This document shows positions 1-8,136 of a stretch of 64,000 nt of DNA, one piece after another; position 1 is the stretch's first letter; each line of letters opens with the position of its first letter. The stretch lies in assembly GCF_015637705.1 (NCBI RefSeq), contig NZ_JADOBE010000003.1, positions 1-64,000 on the forward strand, given 5' to 3'. Position numbers and translations under genes: made by a program. The stretch is from Pseudomonas sp. N040. Its GTDB lineage: Bacteria; Pseudomonadota; Gammaproteobacteria; Pseudomonadales; Pseudomonadaceae. The notes below the pieces were generated by a model. The model was not told where the DNA came from, searched no databases, and saw only the letters and a list, made by a program, of their open reading frames with translations.

Positions 1-2070
1 GATGGTGTCGGTGCGGGTCAGGCGGATCAGGTCGGCGGCGCTGAGGGTCAGGGAGTCATCCGGGTCAGTGCCATCGGGATGCTTGAGGGCGCGCAGCTGG
101 TCGAGGCTGACGGTGCCACTGCCATCCACGCTGACGGTGAACACCAGGTCATCCGAGGTTTCGGTGCGGCCTTCGACCACGCCGCTGCCGTTGACGGTGA
201 GCAACACCTTCTCGTCGGTGGCCACATCCACCAGCCCGGAATCCACCCCCTCGCTCTTCACGCTGAGGGCGTAGTCGCTGTCCAGCGTGCCGGCGCCGTC
301 GGTGCCGTAGGCAGACGAGCTGCTGAAGTTGTCGGCATAGTTGGCGCTGTCGTCGGCCGTCAGGTCGCTTTCATCCACCGTCAGTTCGTCGGCCGGCGCC
401 ACCGCACTCACCGACACACTCGGCCCGTCGTCCTCGAAGAGCATCTGCGAGCCGATTTCCAGGGATGAAGTGGAGACACTCAGCAGCTTGAAGCCGCCGA
501 TGTCAAAGTCGGCGTGGTTGTTGCCCTTGGCGTTGGTCGCCGCGCCGTTCTCGATGAGCACGCGGTTGTGGTCGGCAGTTGTGGTGAATTCGATCTTGTA
601 GCCGGCCTTGACGCCGGTGATGGTGGCCACGCCGGACACCAGGCTGATGACGATGCCGGGGTCATTCGCCGAGCCGTCGGAGTTCTCGAGTACTGTCCCG
701 CTGGCAATGTCGATCACCCGCACGCCGGTGATGGCGACCGTTGCATCGCCGGCATAGCCGTCGATGAATGCCGCACCGGACTCGAGGCTGGTGTTGAAGG
801 CGGTGATCTTGACCTGGGCGCTCTTGCCGCTCTGCAGCTGCACCACATCGAAGGTGGCGGATCTGGCGCCGAACAGGCCGGTGAAGTCGATGTTGCTTTC
901 CACGTCGGCTTCATTCTGGTCCAGGTTCGGGATGGTGACGTCGGCCCGGGCGCCGGTGACGTAGCTGAAGCGGATGCCTTCCTGCTCGACGATCATCTGG
1001 TTGTTGGTGCCGAAGGTGGTCGGGCCGCCGGCCTGGCTGGTATTGATGGTGTCACCGGTGGTGATGTTGACACCGCTGGACTGGTTGGCCGGGTCCTTGC
1101 CGGTGGCGATGATGGTCGGGCCGCTGATGCGCATGACGCCGTTGACCTCTTCAACGGTCGGCGTCGCGCTGGTGAACATGAGGAACAGGTTCTGCCCGGA
1201 GGGCGCGTTGGCCAGGCTGAATTGCAGATCCTGGCTCGCGCTGACCCAGACCTTGTCGGTCAGATCCAGTGCATCGTCGGGATCGCTGCCGTCCGGGTGC
1301 TGGATCGGTTGATAGAGCACCGTCCAGATCTTGCCACCGGTCGCGGTTTCCTCGATGTAGGCGGCGAACACGATTGCACCGCTCGAGCCGCCGGCGCGGC
1401 CGAGCAGCAGGTTGTTGTTGCCTGAGTAGGTGTACAGCAGGATGTCGGTGCCATCGAGGGTGTTCAGGCCGCTGTCCTGGCCATTGAGTGCGGCACCGCT
1501 GCTGTCGGTGAAGGCAATATCGGTAATCGCGCCGCCCGGCTCGGCGGTGATGCTGAAGGCATCGCTGCCGGTATCGCCGGGAGCCCCGGTGTAGCCACTC
1601 AGGGCGGCGCTGACCGGGGTGCCGATATTCAGCTGGCCGACGCCCAGCAGCGTCGAGAAGGCGGCGGGCAATGCGCTGGTCTCGATGTCATTGTCGTTGG
1701 CGTCTTCCGCCACGCCAGGCGTGGCAGTCAGGTCCTGCAGCCCGGAGGTTTCATCCAGGGTGGTATCTTCACCGGTCGCGGTGAGGGTCGCGCCACTGCC
1801 CGTGCCGGACAGCAGCTGTACCTCGCCGAGCTTGAGCGCGCTGGTCTCGGCCATCGAGAGGCTGGCGTAAGCGATTTCCCCGCTGGCGGAAAGCGGGCCT
1901 GCCGCGGCGCGATTGCTCTGCGGGATGCCGAATGCGGTGGACGCAAAGGCCTCGTGAATGGCGGTGCCCAGGAGCGAGTGATTGGCGGTGAGGTAATTGA
2001 TGTAATCGGCGCTGGAGGGGGCGTAGCTTGCAACGTTGGCCTGGGTCACCCCTGACTTTTTAGTGCTCAT
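1..2070 (-). CDS. Large RTX/DUF5801-type repetitive adhesin, N-terminal part only
   Basis: The minus-strand frame is open for 690 codons from ATG at 2070 to the window edge, so the C-terminus is missing. A good ribosome site (GAGGAG, about 8 nt before the ATG) fixes the start. The protein is acidic and rich in Asp, Gly, Ser and Thr, with no cleavable signal peptide at the N-terminus (MSTKKSGVTQANVASYAPSS). It contains repeated beta-rich modules: the phrase HPDGSDPDD recurs as HPDGTDPDD about 430 residues later, and the linker LFEDDGPSVSVSA is typical of the DUF5801 repeats of giant RTX adhesins and hemolysin-like proteins. Proteins of this kind normally leave by a type I system and act in surface attachment, but no secretion genes lie in the window. 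The family call is by recognition of repeat style. Total size and the C-terminal calcium-binding and secretion signals cannot be seen. Confidence 0.75.
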   Translation of the reverse strand, partial: MSTKKSGVTQANVASYAPSSADYINYLTANHSLLGTAIHEAFASTAFGIPQSNRAAAGPLSASGEIAYASLSMAETSALKLGEVQLLSGTGSGATLTATGEDTTLDETSGLQDLTATPGVAEDANDNDIETSALPAAFSTLLGVGQLNIGTPVSAALSGYTGAPGDTGSDAFSITAEPGGAITDIAFTDSSGAALNGQDSGLNTLDGTDILLYTYSGNNNLLLGRAGGSSGAIVFAAYIEETATGGKIWTVLYQPIQHPDGSDPDDALDLTDKVWVSASQDLQFSLANAPSGQNLFLMFTSATPTVEEVNGVMRISGPTIIATGKDPANQSSGVNITTGDTINTSQAGGPTTFGTNNQMIVEQEGIRFSYVTGARADVTIPNLDQNEADVESNIDFTGLFGARSATFDVVQLQSGKSAQVKITAFNTSLESGAAFIDGYAGDATVAITGVRVIDIASGTVLENSDGSANDPGIVISLVSGVATITGVKAGYKIEFTTTADHNRVLIENGAATNAKGNNHADFDIGGFKLLSVSTSSLEIGSQMLFEDDGPSVSVSAVAPADELTVDESDLTADDSANYADNFSSSSAYGTDGAGTLDSDYALSVKSEGVDSGLVDVATDEKVLLTVNGSGVVEGRTETSDDLVFTVSVDGSGTVSLDQLRALKHPDGTDPDDSLTLSAADLIRLTRTDTI

Positions 2071-2477
2071 GAAGCTATCTCCTCATGTTGGCGAATGCTC
2101 GCGCCACCCGGCACCCCGCACCCGCCTCCTCAATGAATGTTTGCGGTACAGGTCAACCCGCCGCAAATGGAGTCTTGTACCGGTCTTGGCGGGTGTCTGT
2201 AGGAACAGCGCGCTACCGGTGTAGGCGCTCAGGACGACTTCTGTAGGGGTTTTCCTACAGGGTGGGACAGGCGCAGGCCAGGCGGGCACTGTTGGCGGCT
2301 GGGCGCGCAGCATTCGTCATGCATAAGCGACGAAGCCCTCGCTGGCCGCTACCCGGGGCGCAACACGGCGGCAATCTGAGTCGTCCAGGCAGGCGTGGTG
2401 CAGGAAGGGGGAGAGATACTTGTCGAAACGGGTCGTTTCAGTGAGCTGAAGCCTGGTATTTACTGGATTTCAGGCAC
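2071..2477. other. Intergenic region upstream of the adhesin
   Basis: About 400 bases between the adhesin start and the ssrA terminator. It contains three TGTAGG words and one perfect inverted repeat (2241-2260) but no ORF with coding character and no promoter I would defend. It must contain the 5' control region of the adhesin. Confidence 0.5.
2241..2260. repeat. Perfect 7-bp inverted repeat
   Basis: CTGTAGG and CCTACAG face each other across a 6-base GGTTTT spacer. It lies about 170 bp upstream of the adhesin start. The TGTAGG half resembles the start of Pseudomonas REP elements, so it may be a REP remnant; an operator for the adhesin is the alternative. Confidence 0.4.
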
Positions 2478-2508
2478 AAAAAAAGACGTCCGTGAACGTC
2501 TTTTTTTG
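2478..2508 (-). terminator. Rho-independent terminator of ssrA
   Basis: On the minus strand a GACGT/ACGTC stem extended by A-T pairs is followed by a run of seven T, starting a few bases past the tmRNA CCA end. The A and T runs on both sides make it potentially bidirectional. Confidence 0.85.
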
Positions 2509-2514
2509 TATGGA

Positions 2515-2901
2515 TGGTGGAGCCGGGGGGATTTGAACCCCCGTCCGCCAGTACTCCGCTGTCGGTTCTACATGCTTAGCCGTGTCTACTGAGTTAACCC
2601 TTGGCCGCCCGACGGGCAGGGTGCTTTGGGCGAGTTGTGTAATGTTTAGCCGTTACGTCCACAACGTACTACGCGGCGATTCTGTTCTATCTGACAATCA
2701 TTTCGGGTTTACAGACATCCCCTGATGATTGCTGGAGCCGAAGCTACCAGAAGTGGCACTTGGCTGCTTACGCAGCTAGTTGCGCACCGTAATTGTCGTC
2801 ATTGGCAATTATGGATTTTGCAACAGTGGATTTACGAGTTCTGTTACCAACTCGGCATGCCCCTCGAGTTTCATCACCGGCGTCGAATCCTAATCGGCCC
2901 C
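2515..2901 (-). ncRNA. ssrA: Transfer-messenger RNA (tmRNA)
   Basis: A 387-nt tmRNA. The 5' end (GGGGCCGATTAGGATTCGAC, read on minus from 2901) and the 3' end (GGTTCAAATCC...GGCTCCACCA, ending at 2515) form the tRNA-like domain with an encoded CCA. The tag reading frame lies at 2768-2806 on minus and encodes ANDDNYGAQLAA followed by TAA, the Pseudomonas tag. tmRNA enters stalled ribosomes with SmpB, replaces the broken message and tags the product for proteolysis. Its partner gene smpB lies 78 bp upstream on the same strand. Confidence 0.98.
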
Positions 2902-2979
2902 AAAACTGTCGTGGTTGTTGCTACGACTCGCAGTCTACGGAAAAGGTTCCCGGCGGTCGATAGATTCTCTTCAGCTGGA

Positions 2980-3447
2980 TCAGTGGCGCATGGCGCGCTG
3001 CACTTCGCGGTCGGAATCACGTTCCTTCTCGGTGTTGCGCTTGTCGTATTCCTTCTTGCCCTTGCCCAGGCCGATCTCGCACTTGACCAGGTGCTGCTTC
3101 CAGTACAGCGACAGCGCCACGCAGGCGTAGCCTTTCTGCTGCACGGAGGTGGTCAGCTTTTCCAGTTCGCGTTTGCTCAGCAGCAGCTTGCGGCTGCGCA
3201 GCGGGTCGGCAATCACGTGGGTGCAGGTGGTGGTCAGCGGGGCGATATGGCAGCCGATCAGCCAGGCCTCGCCATTTTTCAGCAGTACATAGCTGTCGAC
3301 CAGCTGCGCCTTGCCGGCGCGCAGGCTCTTGACTTCCCAGCCAGCCAGCACCATACCCGCCTCGAACTTGTGTTCGATGAAGTAGTCGTGACGGGCCTTC
3401 TTGTTCTGGGCAATGGTGCCCTGCGGGTGTTTCTTCTGCTTGCTCAT
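2980..3447 (-). CDS. smpB: SsrA-binding protein SmpB
   Basis: A 155-residue protein of normal family length. It has the OB-fold core with [20 protein letters not shown] and the basic C-terminal tail ([20 protein letters not shown]) that enters the empty mRNA channel of stalled ribosomes. SmpB binds the tRNA-like domain of tmRNA and is needed for trans-translation in the cytoplasm. It is on the same strand as ssrA and just upstream of it, the arrangement seen in many proteobacteria. Divergent from ratA, sharing a 149-bp intergenic region. Confidence 0.97.
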   Translation of the reverse strand: MSKQKKHPQGTIAQNKKARHDYFIEHKFEAGMVLAGWEVKSLRAGKAQLVDSYVLLKNGEAWLIGCHIAPLTTTCTHVIADPLRSRKLLLSKRELEKLTTSVQQKGYACVALSLYWKQHLVKCEIGLGKGKKEYDKRNTEKERDSDREVQRAMRH

Positions 3448-3596
3448 AGGCGGCGCATTATAGGGGCTAGTGCGCGCGCAGGCTACGCCGCTGCTTGCGC
3501 CTTGAGCGGGCTGGGCGAATGCCGGACAATGCGCCAGCGAATTTTACTAGCCGGGCCGCCAGGTAGCGCTCCGCGGGCTGAGGAACTGACAGGTTT

Positions 3597-4031
3597 ATGA
3601 CTACGCATATCCAGCGTTCTGCGCTGTTGCCCTATCCGGCGCAGGCTTTGTTTGATCTGGTCAACGATGTGCGCACCTATCCGGAGTTCCTGCCCTGGTG
3701 TGCGGCGGGCGAGGTGCTGGAGCAATCGGACCAGCATATGCTGGCGGCACTGACGGTAGCCAAGGGCAATATCAGCCAGCGTTTTCTGACCCGCAATACC
3801 CTGAACCTGGGGCGCGGGATCGAAATGAGACTGCAGGAAGGCCCTTTTACCGACCTGCATGGCATCTGGGAGTTCAAGGCGCTGGGAGACAAGGCCTGCA
3901 AGATCAGCCTTGACCTGACCTTCGAGTATGCCGGGCCGCTGGTCAAGGCGACGCTGGGGCCGTTGTTCACCCAGGCGGCGAATACGCTGGTCGATGCATT
4001 CTGCAAGCGGGCGAAGCAGCTCCATGGATAA
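3597..4031 (+). CDS. ratA: RatA/coenzyme Q10-binding START-like protein
   Basis: A 144-residue START/Bet v1-like protein beginning MTTHIQRSALLPYPAQALFD, followed by VNDVRTYPEFLPWC, the signature of the RatA/YfjG/Coq10 family. Family members have been linked to ubiquinone binding in respiration and, in E. coli, to inhibition of 70S ribosome association, so the physiological role is uncertain. The end overlaps the rnfH start by 8 nt, indicating co-translation. The pair ratA-rnfH is divergent from smpB, as in other gammaproteobacteria. Confidence 0.9.
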   Translation: MTTHIQRSALLPYPAQALFDLVNDVRTYPEFLPWCAAGEVLEQSDQHMLAALTVAKGNISQRFLTRNTLNLGRGIEMRLQEGPFTDLHGIWEFKALGDKACKISLDLTFEYAGPLVKATLGPLFTQAANTLVDAFCKRAKQLHG

Positions 4032-4344
4032 GCGCACCATAGCGGTTGAAGTGGTCTACGCCTTGCCGGACAAGCAGAAGCTGTTGAAGCTCAGCATGCC
4101 GGCAGGGACTACCGTGCGCGAGGCGGCCATCCGCTCGGCGATGGATAGCCATTTCCCGGGGCTGGATCTGGCGAGCTGCCCGCTGGGGATTTTCGGCAAG
4201 GCAGTAGCCCGGCCGGAGGAGCGGGTGCTGGAAGATGGCGAGCGGGTTGAGATTTATCGCCCGCTGATTGCCGATCCCAAGGAAGTGCGCAAGCAGCGCG
4301 CTGCCAAGGCGGCCAAAGCCAGGGAAGACGCGGCGACCGGTTAA
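4024..4344 (+). CDS. rnfH: RnfH family ubiquitin-fold protein
   Basis: A 106-residue beta-grasp protein. ATG at 4024 lies inside the end of ratA (8-nt overlap). Recognisable parts are VEVVYALPDKQKLLKL near the N-terminus and GIFGKAVARPEERVLEDGER-VEIYRPL in the core, then a lysine- and alanine-rich tail. RnfH proteins share the ThiS/MoaD fold; despite the name their link to the Rnf electron transport complex is not firmly shown. A strong bidirectional terminator follows. Confidence 0.92.
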   Translation: MDKRTIAVEVVYALPDKQKLLKLSMPAGTTVREAAIRSAMDSHFPGLDLASCPLGIFGKAVARPEERVLEDGERVEIYRPLIADPKEVRKQRAAKAAKAREDAATG

Positions 4345-4356
4345 GCCGGCAGGCAG

Positions 4357-4383
4357 AAAAAAGCCCGGCATGCCGGGCTTTTT
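4357..4383. terminator. Bidirectional terminator between rnfH and bamE
   Basis: An AAAAAA-GCCCGGC / GCCGGGC-TTTTT perfect hairpin with a two-base centre between convergent rnfH and bamE. The A and T runs on both sides serve both directions. Confidence 0.92.
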
Positions 4384-4396
4384 GGTTTGTGCGGGT

Positions 4397-4906
4397 TTAC
4401 TCGGGCTGTTCTTCGAGCGGCGCGGGTGTCGGCACGGCAATGACTTCGGCGCTATCCACTTCGATCTGCAGGGTTTCTTCCAGGGAGCCGGGCTTGGCAG
4501 GCTGCTGGATGTCCGGTTGGCGCGTGATTTTTTCGTCGATCGTGGTGGTGGTCGACTCGCTGAGGATGACGGCATCCTCGCCCATGCCCGGGACGAAGTC
4601 GCCGTTGAGGCCGGACAACTGCTCGGCGTCATTGAACAGCAGCGTTTCGCGCTCCTGCAGGCGAGTGCCGCCAGCAGGCTGGATGGTATAGATGTAGTCC
4701 CAGCGCGCCGGGTGGAAGGTGTCCTGGATCAGCGGGGTGCCAAGCACGAAGCGGCTCTGGCTGCGGCTCATGCCCGGACGCAGCTTGTCCACCATGTCCT
4801 GCGAGACGATGTTGCCCTGCTGAATGTCGATCTTGTAAACGCAGCCGGCAAGGGAGGTCATGCCGATCAGGCCGAAGATGGTCAGCAGGCGCTTGGTGTT
4901 TTGCAT
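4397..4906 (-). CDS. bamE: Outer membrane assembly lipoprotein BamE (OmlA)
   Basis: A 169-residue lipoprotein. The signal peptide ends in a lipobox, LAGC, with the lipidated Cys at residue 22. The SmpA/OmlA domain follows: [20 protein letters not shown] and WDYIYTIQP are diagnostic. The C-terminal 60 residues are an acidic, proline-rich tail, which is longer in Pseudomonas than in E. coli. BamE is an accessory lipoprotein of the BAM complex that inserts beta-barrel proteins into the outer membrane. It is divergent from fur with 96 bp between starts, as is usual in pseudomonads. Confidence 0.96.
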   Translation of the reverse strand: MQNTKRLLTIFGLIGMTSLAGCVYKIDIQQGNIVSQDMVDKLRPGMSRSQSRFVLGTPLIQDTFHPARWDYIYTIQPAGGTRLQERETLLFNDAEQLSGLNGDFVPGMGEDAVILSESTTTTIDEKITRQPDIQQPAKPGSLEETLQIEVDSAEVIAVPTPAPLEEQPE

Positions 4907-5002
4907 CGGAGGGTGACTTCCACTATCTTGGCGGGGAGTTAAAGTCCGATCATACCTGCATTAGAGGGAGCTGCGAAGCAGCATCCTGCGAGAAAGCCAA
5001 CC

Positions 5003-5419
5003 ATGGTTGAAAATACTGAATTGCGCAAAGCCGGCCTCAAGGTGACCCTGCCCAGGCTGAAAATACTCCAGTTGCTCGAGTCTGCCGGTCAGCGCCACAT
5101 GAGTGCCGAGGACGTCTATAAGGCCTTGATGGAAGCGGAGGAAGATGTTGGCCTGGCCACCGTGTATCGGGTATTGACCCAGTTCGAGAGCGCTGGCCTG
5201 GTGGTCCGGCACAATTTTGATGGTGGCCATGCGGTGTTCGAACTGGCCGATGGCGGCCATCACGACCATATGGTGTGTGTCGATACCGGCGAAGTCATCG
5301 AGTTCATGGATGCGGAGATCGAGCGCCGGCAGAAAGAGATCGTCAAGCAGCACGGTTTCGAGCTGGTCGAGCACAACCTGGTGTTGTATGTGCGCAAGCC
5401 ACGGACCAAAGAGGCATAG
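5003..5419 (+). CDS. fur: Ferric uptake regulator Fur
   Basis: A 138-residue Fur repressor. The N-terminal winged helix is MVENTELRKAGLKVTLPRLK...ATVYRVLTQFE. The metal region reads GGHHDHMVCVDTGEVIEFMD: the first cysteine of the E. coli CxxC pair is kept and the second is Thr, which is also the state in P. aeruginosa Fur. Fur-Fe(II) represses iron uptake genes by binding 19-bp Fur boxes. I see no convincing Fur box in its own promoter region. A strong terminator follows directly. Confidence 0.97.
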   Translation: MVENTELRKAGLKVTLPRLKILQLLESAGQRHMSAEDVYKALMEAEEDVGLATVYRVLTQFESAGLVVRHNFDGGHAVFELADGGHHDHMVCVDTGEVIEFMDAEIERRQKEIVKQHGFELVEHNLVLYVRKPRTKEA

Positions 5420-5438
5420 CCAGCGGCATGCAATGAAT

Positions 5439-5468
5439 AAAAAAGGCGACCAAGGGGTCGCCTTTTTT
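5439..5468 (+). terminator. Rho-independent terminator of fur
   Basis: AAAAAA-GGCGACC / GGTCGCC-TTTTTT hairpin with a short loop, 20 bp after the fur stop. Confidence 0.93.
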
Positions 5469-5504
5469 ATGGCTACGTCCCTGTTATGTGTTGCAGCGCT
5501 TTTT

Positions 5505-5529
5505 TGTAGGAGCGAGCTTGCCCGCGATG
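5505..5529. repeat. REP element, Pseudomonas type
   Basis: TGTAGGAGCGAGCTTGCCCG followed by CGATG closely matches the repetitive extragenic palindrome common in P. putida and P. fluorescens relatives (TGTAGGAGCGAGCTTGCTCG). It sits between the convergent fur and recN genes. Confidence 0.75.
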
Positions 5530-5632
5530 CGCCTGCATAGCCTGCTTCGCTGTACCTCCTGCAGCCATGCAGTCGTCGCCAGTCAGCGGGCTCTTGCGGA
5601 GACCGCCGCCAGGCTTGCTGCGAACCTGGCGG

Positions 5633-7306
5633 TCAGCCGTTGGCGATGTCGACCAGCTTGCGTGCATGGGCCAGCGACTCTTCGGTGAGGTCGACGCCGC
5701 CGAGCATGCGGGCGATTTCCTCGATGCGCGCATGCGGGTCCAGGGTGGCGACCGCGGTGCGCGTCTCGCTGGCACCGCGCTCCTTGTGCACGAACAGGTG
5801 TTGATGGCCTTGCGCGGCAACCTGCGGCAGGTGGGTGACGGTCAGGACCTGGCCGTGCTCGCCGAGCTGGCGCAGCAGTTGGCCGACCACTTCGGCCGTC
5901 GGGCCGCCGATGCCGACATCGACCTCATCGAATACCAGGGTGGGCACGCGCGAGGTCTGCGCGGTAATCACCTGGATGGCCAGGCTGATGCGCGACAGCT
6001 CGCCGCCCGAGGCCACCCTGGACAGCGCCTTGAGCGGTTGTCCGGGGTTGGCGCTGACCAGGAACTCGACCTGCTCCAGACCGCCGGGCTGCGGGTCGGC
6101 GCTGCTGGTGGCAGGCAGTTCGATGCCCAGACGCCCGCCGGGCATGCCCAGGCGCTGCATTTCCCGCTCGACCGCCGCGCTCAGGCGGGCGGCGGCGCCT
6201 TGGCGGAGCTGGCTGAGTTCGGCGGCTTTTTCCTGGTAGTGGCGGGCGAACGCGGCCAGCTCGGATTGCAGCTGTTCGGCGGCCTGGTCGCCGGCGTTCA
6301 GGCCGTCCAGTTCCTCCAGCAAGTGCTGCTGCAGGCCGCTCAGCTCGGCAGGCTTGATCCGGTGCTTGCGGGCCAGGCTGTAGATCGCATCCAGGCGCTC
6401 CTCGAGGATTTGCTGGCGTTGCGGGTCGGCATCGAAGTGATCGAGAAAACGGTTCAGCTCGCCAACCGCTTCCTCGACCTGGATCTGCGCGCTGGCCAGC
6501 AGGTTGGCTGTTTCGTGGATGGCGCCGGTCTGCCCCGGAAAGGCGTTCAGGCGCTGCAGGCTGGTGGTCAGGGCGGACAGCACGTTGCCGGCATCGCTCT
6601 CGCTGCACAGCTCGAGCACCTGGCGGCAGGCGGCCAGCAGCTGTTCGGCGTTGCTCAGGGTGCGGTGATCCTGCTCCAGCTGCTCCAGTTCATTGTCGCC
6701 GAGGGCGAGATTTTCCAGCTCCTCGACCTGGTAGCTGAGCAGTTGGTGGCGCGCGCGCTGTTCGTCGCTGTTGCTCGACAGGCGTTCCAGCTCCTGGCTG
6801 GTCTGCCGCCAGCGCTGCGCGGCGAGCTGGACCTGGCGAGCCAGTTCGCTGGCGCCGGCAAACTCATCGAGCAGGCGGCGGTGGGTGTCGGTCTTCAGCA
6901 GGGACTGGTGTTCGTGCTGGCTGTGGATGTCGATCAGCAGTTCGCCGAGCGCCTTGAGGTCCGCCTGCGGGCAGGGGCTGCCGTTGATGTAGGCGCGGGA
7001 GCGGCCTTCGGCGGTGATCACCCGGCGCAGGATGCACGGGCCGTCCTGGTCCAGGTCGCGTTGCGCCAGCCACTGGCGGGCCTCGGGGATCTCGGTCAGG
7101 TCGAAGCTGGCGAGGATGTCGGCCTTGTCGCTGCCCGGGCGCACCACGCCGCTGTCGGTGCGGTCGCCCAGGGCCAGGCCGAGGGCGTCGAGCATGATCG
7201 ATTTGCCGGCCCCGGTCTCGCCGGTGATCACGGTCATGCCACGCTGCAGTTCGATATCGAGGTGTTCGACGATGGCGAAATTGTTGACGGCAAGATGAAT
7301 CAGCAT
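5633..7306 (-). CDS. recN: DNA repair protein RecN
   Basis: A 557-residue SMC-like ATPase. Walker A GETGAGKS lies at residues 29-36, a long central coiled coil spans about 150-370, and the ABC signature SRVASGGELSRISLAIQ and Walker B TLVFDEVDVGIGG are near the C-terminus. RecN acts early in double-strand break repair, holding broken ends and sister chromatids. The start is followed on the far side by a LexA box 23 bp upstream, so SOS induction is expected. Just after its stop there is an imperfect GACCGCC/GGCGGTC hairpin (5601-5634) without a T run, a possible weak terminator. Confidence 0.97.
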   Translation of the reverse strand: MLIHLAVNNFAIVEHLDIELQRGMTVITGETGAGKSIMLDALGLALGDRTDSGVVRPGSDKADILASFDLTEIPEARQWLAQRDLDQDGPCILRRVITAEGRSRAYINGSPCPQADLKALGELLIDIHSQHEHQSLLKTDTHRRLLDEFAGASELARQVQLAAQRWRQTSQELERLSSNSDEQRARHQLLSYQVEELENLALGDNELEQLEQDHRTLSNAEQLLAACRQVLELCSESDAGNVLSALTTSLQRLNAFPGQTGAIHETANLLASAQIQVEEAVGELNRFLDHFDADPQRQQILEERLDAIYSLARKHRIKPAELSGLQQHLLEELDGLNAGDQAAEQLQSELAAFARHYQEKAAELSQLRQGAAARLSAAVEREMQRLGMPGGRLGIELPATSSADPQPGGLEQVEFLVSANPGQPLKALSRVASGGELSRISLAIQVITAQTSRVPTLVFDEVDVGIGGPTAEVVGQLLRQLGEHGQVLTVTHLPQVAAQGHQHLFVHKERGASETRTAVATLDPHARIEEIARMLGGVDLTEESLAHARKLVDIANG

Positions 7307-7328
7307 GGGGCACCCCCGAATGTGAAAG

Positions 7329-7344
7329 CTGTGTATTTATACAG
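7329..7344. promoter_or_regulatory. LexA (SOS) box for recN
   Basis: CTGTGTATTTATACAG has both conserved CTGT and ACAG ends and an AT-rich 8-bp centre. It lies 23 bp upstream of the recN ATG, a normal place for SOS repression. Confidence 0.9.
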
Positions 7345-7376
7345 TATTCGATTTCACCCTGACAATCACCTTTGCC

Positions 7377-7404
7377 CTTGAACCCGCCTCCGCCGTCCCC
7401 ATAT
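7377..7404 (+). promoter_or_regulatory. Sigma-32 heat-shock promoter of grpE-dnaK
   Basis: CTTGAA (7377-7382) and CCCCATAT (7397-7404) are separated by 14 bp, matching the RpoH consensus (CTTGAA, 13-15 bp, CCCCAT). The distance from the -10 end to the grpE ATG is 55 bp. It is about 30 bp from the recN LexA box on the other side of the divergent region. Confidence 0.88.
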
Positions 7405-7459
7405 AGATGCACAGTGCGGGGCGGATCTGGGTTGACGCCCCTATTGAGAGGGAAAACCG

Positions 7460-8023
7460 ATGGTTGACGAACAGACTCTGGACAATTCGAACCCCGAGGC
7501 CGCTCAGGCCGCGGAAACCGGCGAGGATTTGCGCGCGCGCATTCTGCAGCTCGAGGAGCAGCTGGCGGCTGCGCAGGATCAGGCCCTGCGCGTGGCGGCG
7601 GACCTGCAGAACGTGCGCCGGCGTGCCGAGCTGGATGTGGAGAAGGCGCACAAGTTCGCTCTGGAGAAGTTCGCCGCTGACTTGCTGCCGGTGGTTGACA
7701 GCATCGAGCGTGGCCTGGAGCTGTCGAATCCCGACGACGAGTCGATCAAGGGAGTGCGCGAAGGCATGCAGCTGACCCTCAAGCTGCTGGTCGACACCCT
7801 CAAGCGTTACCAGGTCGATGCGCTGGATCCGCATGGGGCGCCGTTCAATGCCGAACATCACCAGGCAATGGCCCTGCAGGAAAGCGCTCACGTCGAGCCC
7901 AACAGCGTGCTCAAGGTGTTCCAGAAGGGTTACCTGCTCAACGGTCGGCTGTTGCGTCCGGCGATGGTCGTGGTGAGCAAGGCGCCGGCAGAAACTCCGC
8001 CCTCGAGTGACGGGCAGGCTTGA
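7460..8023 (+). CDS. grpE: Nucleotide exchange factor GrpE
   Basis: A 187-residue GrpE. An acidic N-terminus is followed by a long helix ([40 protein letters not shown]) and the C-terminal beta domain ending [20 protein letters not shown]. It dimerises and releases ADP from DnaK. It is first in the grpE-dnaK-dnaJ chaperone cluster and is preceded by a sigma-32 promoter; the SD GAGAGGG lies just before the ATG. Confidence 0.97.
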   Translation: MVDEQTLDNSNPEAAQAAETGEDLRARILQLEEQLAAAQDQALRVAADLQNVRRRAELDVEKAHKFALEKFAADLLPVVDSIERGLELSNPDDESIKGVREGMQLTLKLLVDTLKRYQVDALDPHGAPFNAEHHQAMALQESAHVEPNSVLKVFQKGYLLNGRLLRPAMVVVSKAPAETPPSSDGQA

Positions 8024-8136
8024 AATCCTGCAGTCGGCCCCCATCTAACAGTTCAAGCGTTTAGTGCTGCCGCGGTGCCGTGAAAGGGCTGGGCGGCAGT
8101 GATCAACAGACAAGTCAACATTTTGGGAGATTGAAT

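Noticed and set aside
2725..3600. 291-codon plus-strand ORF crossing ssrA and smpB
   Set aside because: It runs through the tmRNA and antisense to SmpB, both certain.
4907..5002. Fur box in the bamE-fur intergenic region
   Set aside because: No GATAATGATAATCATTATC-like match; only weak AT-rich hexamers.
5567..7381. 604-codon plus-strand ORF opposite recN
   Set aside because: Exact antisense of a clear RecN with all ATPase motifs; composition is typical of a GC-rich shadow frame.
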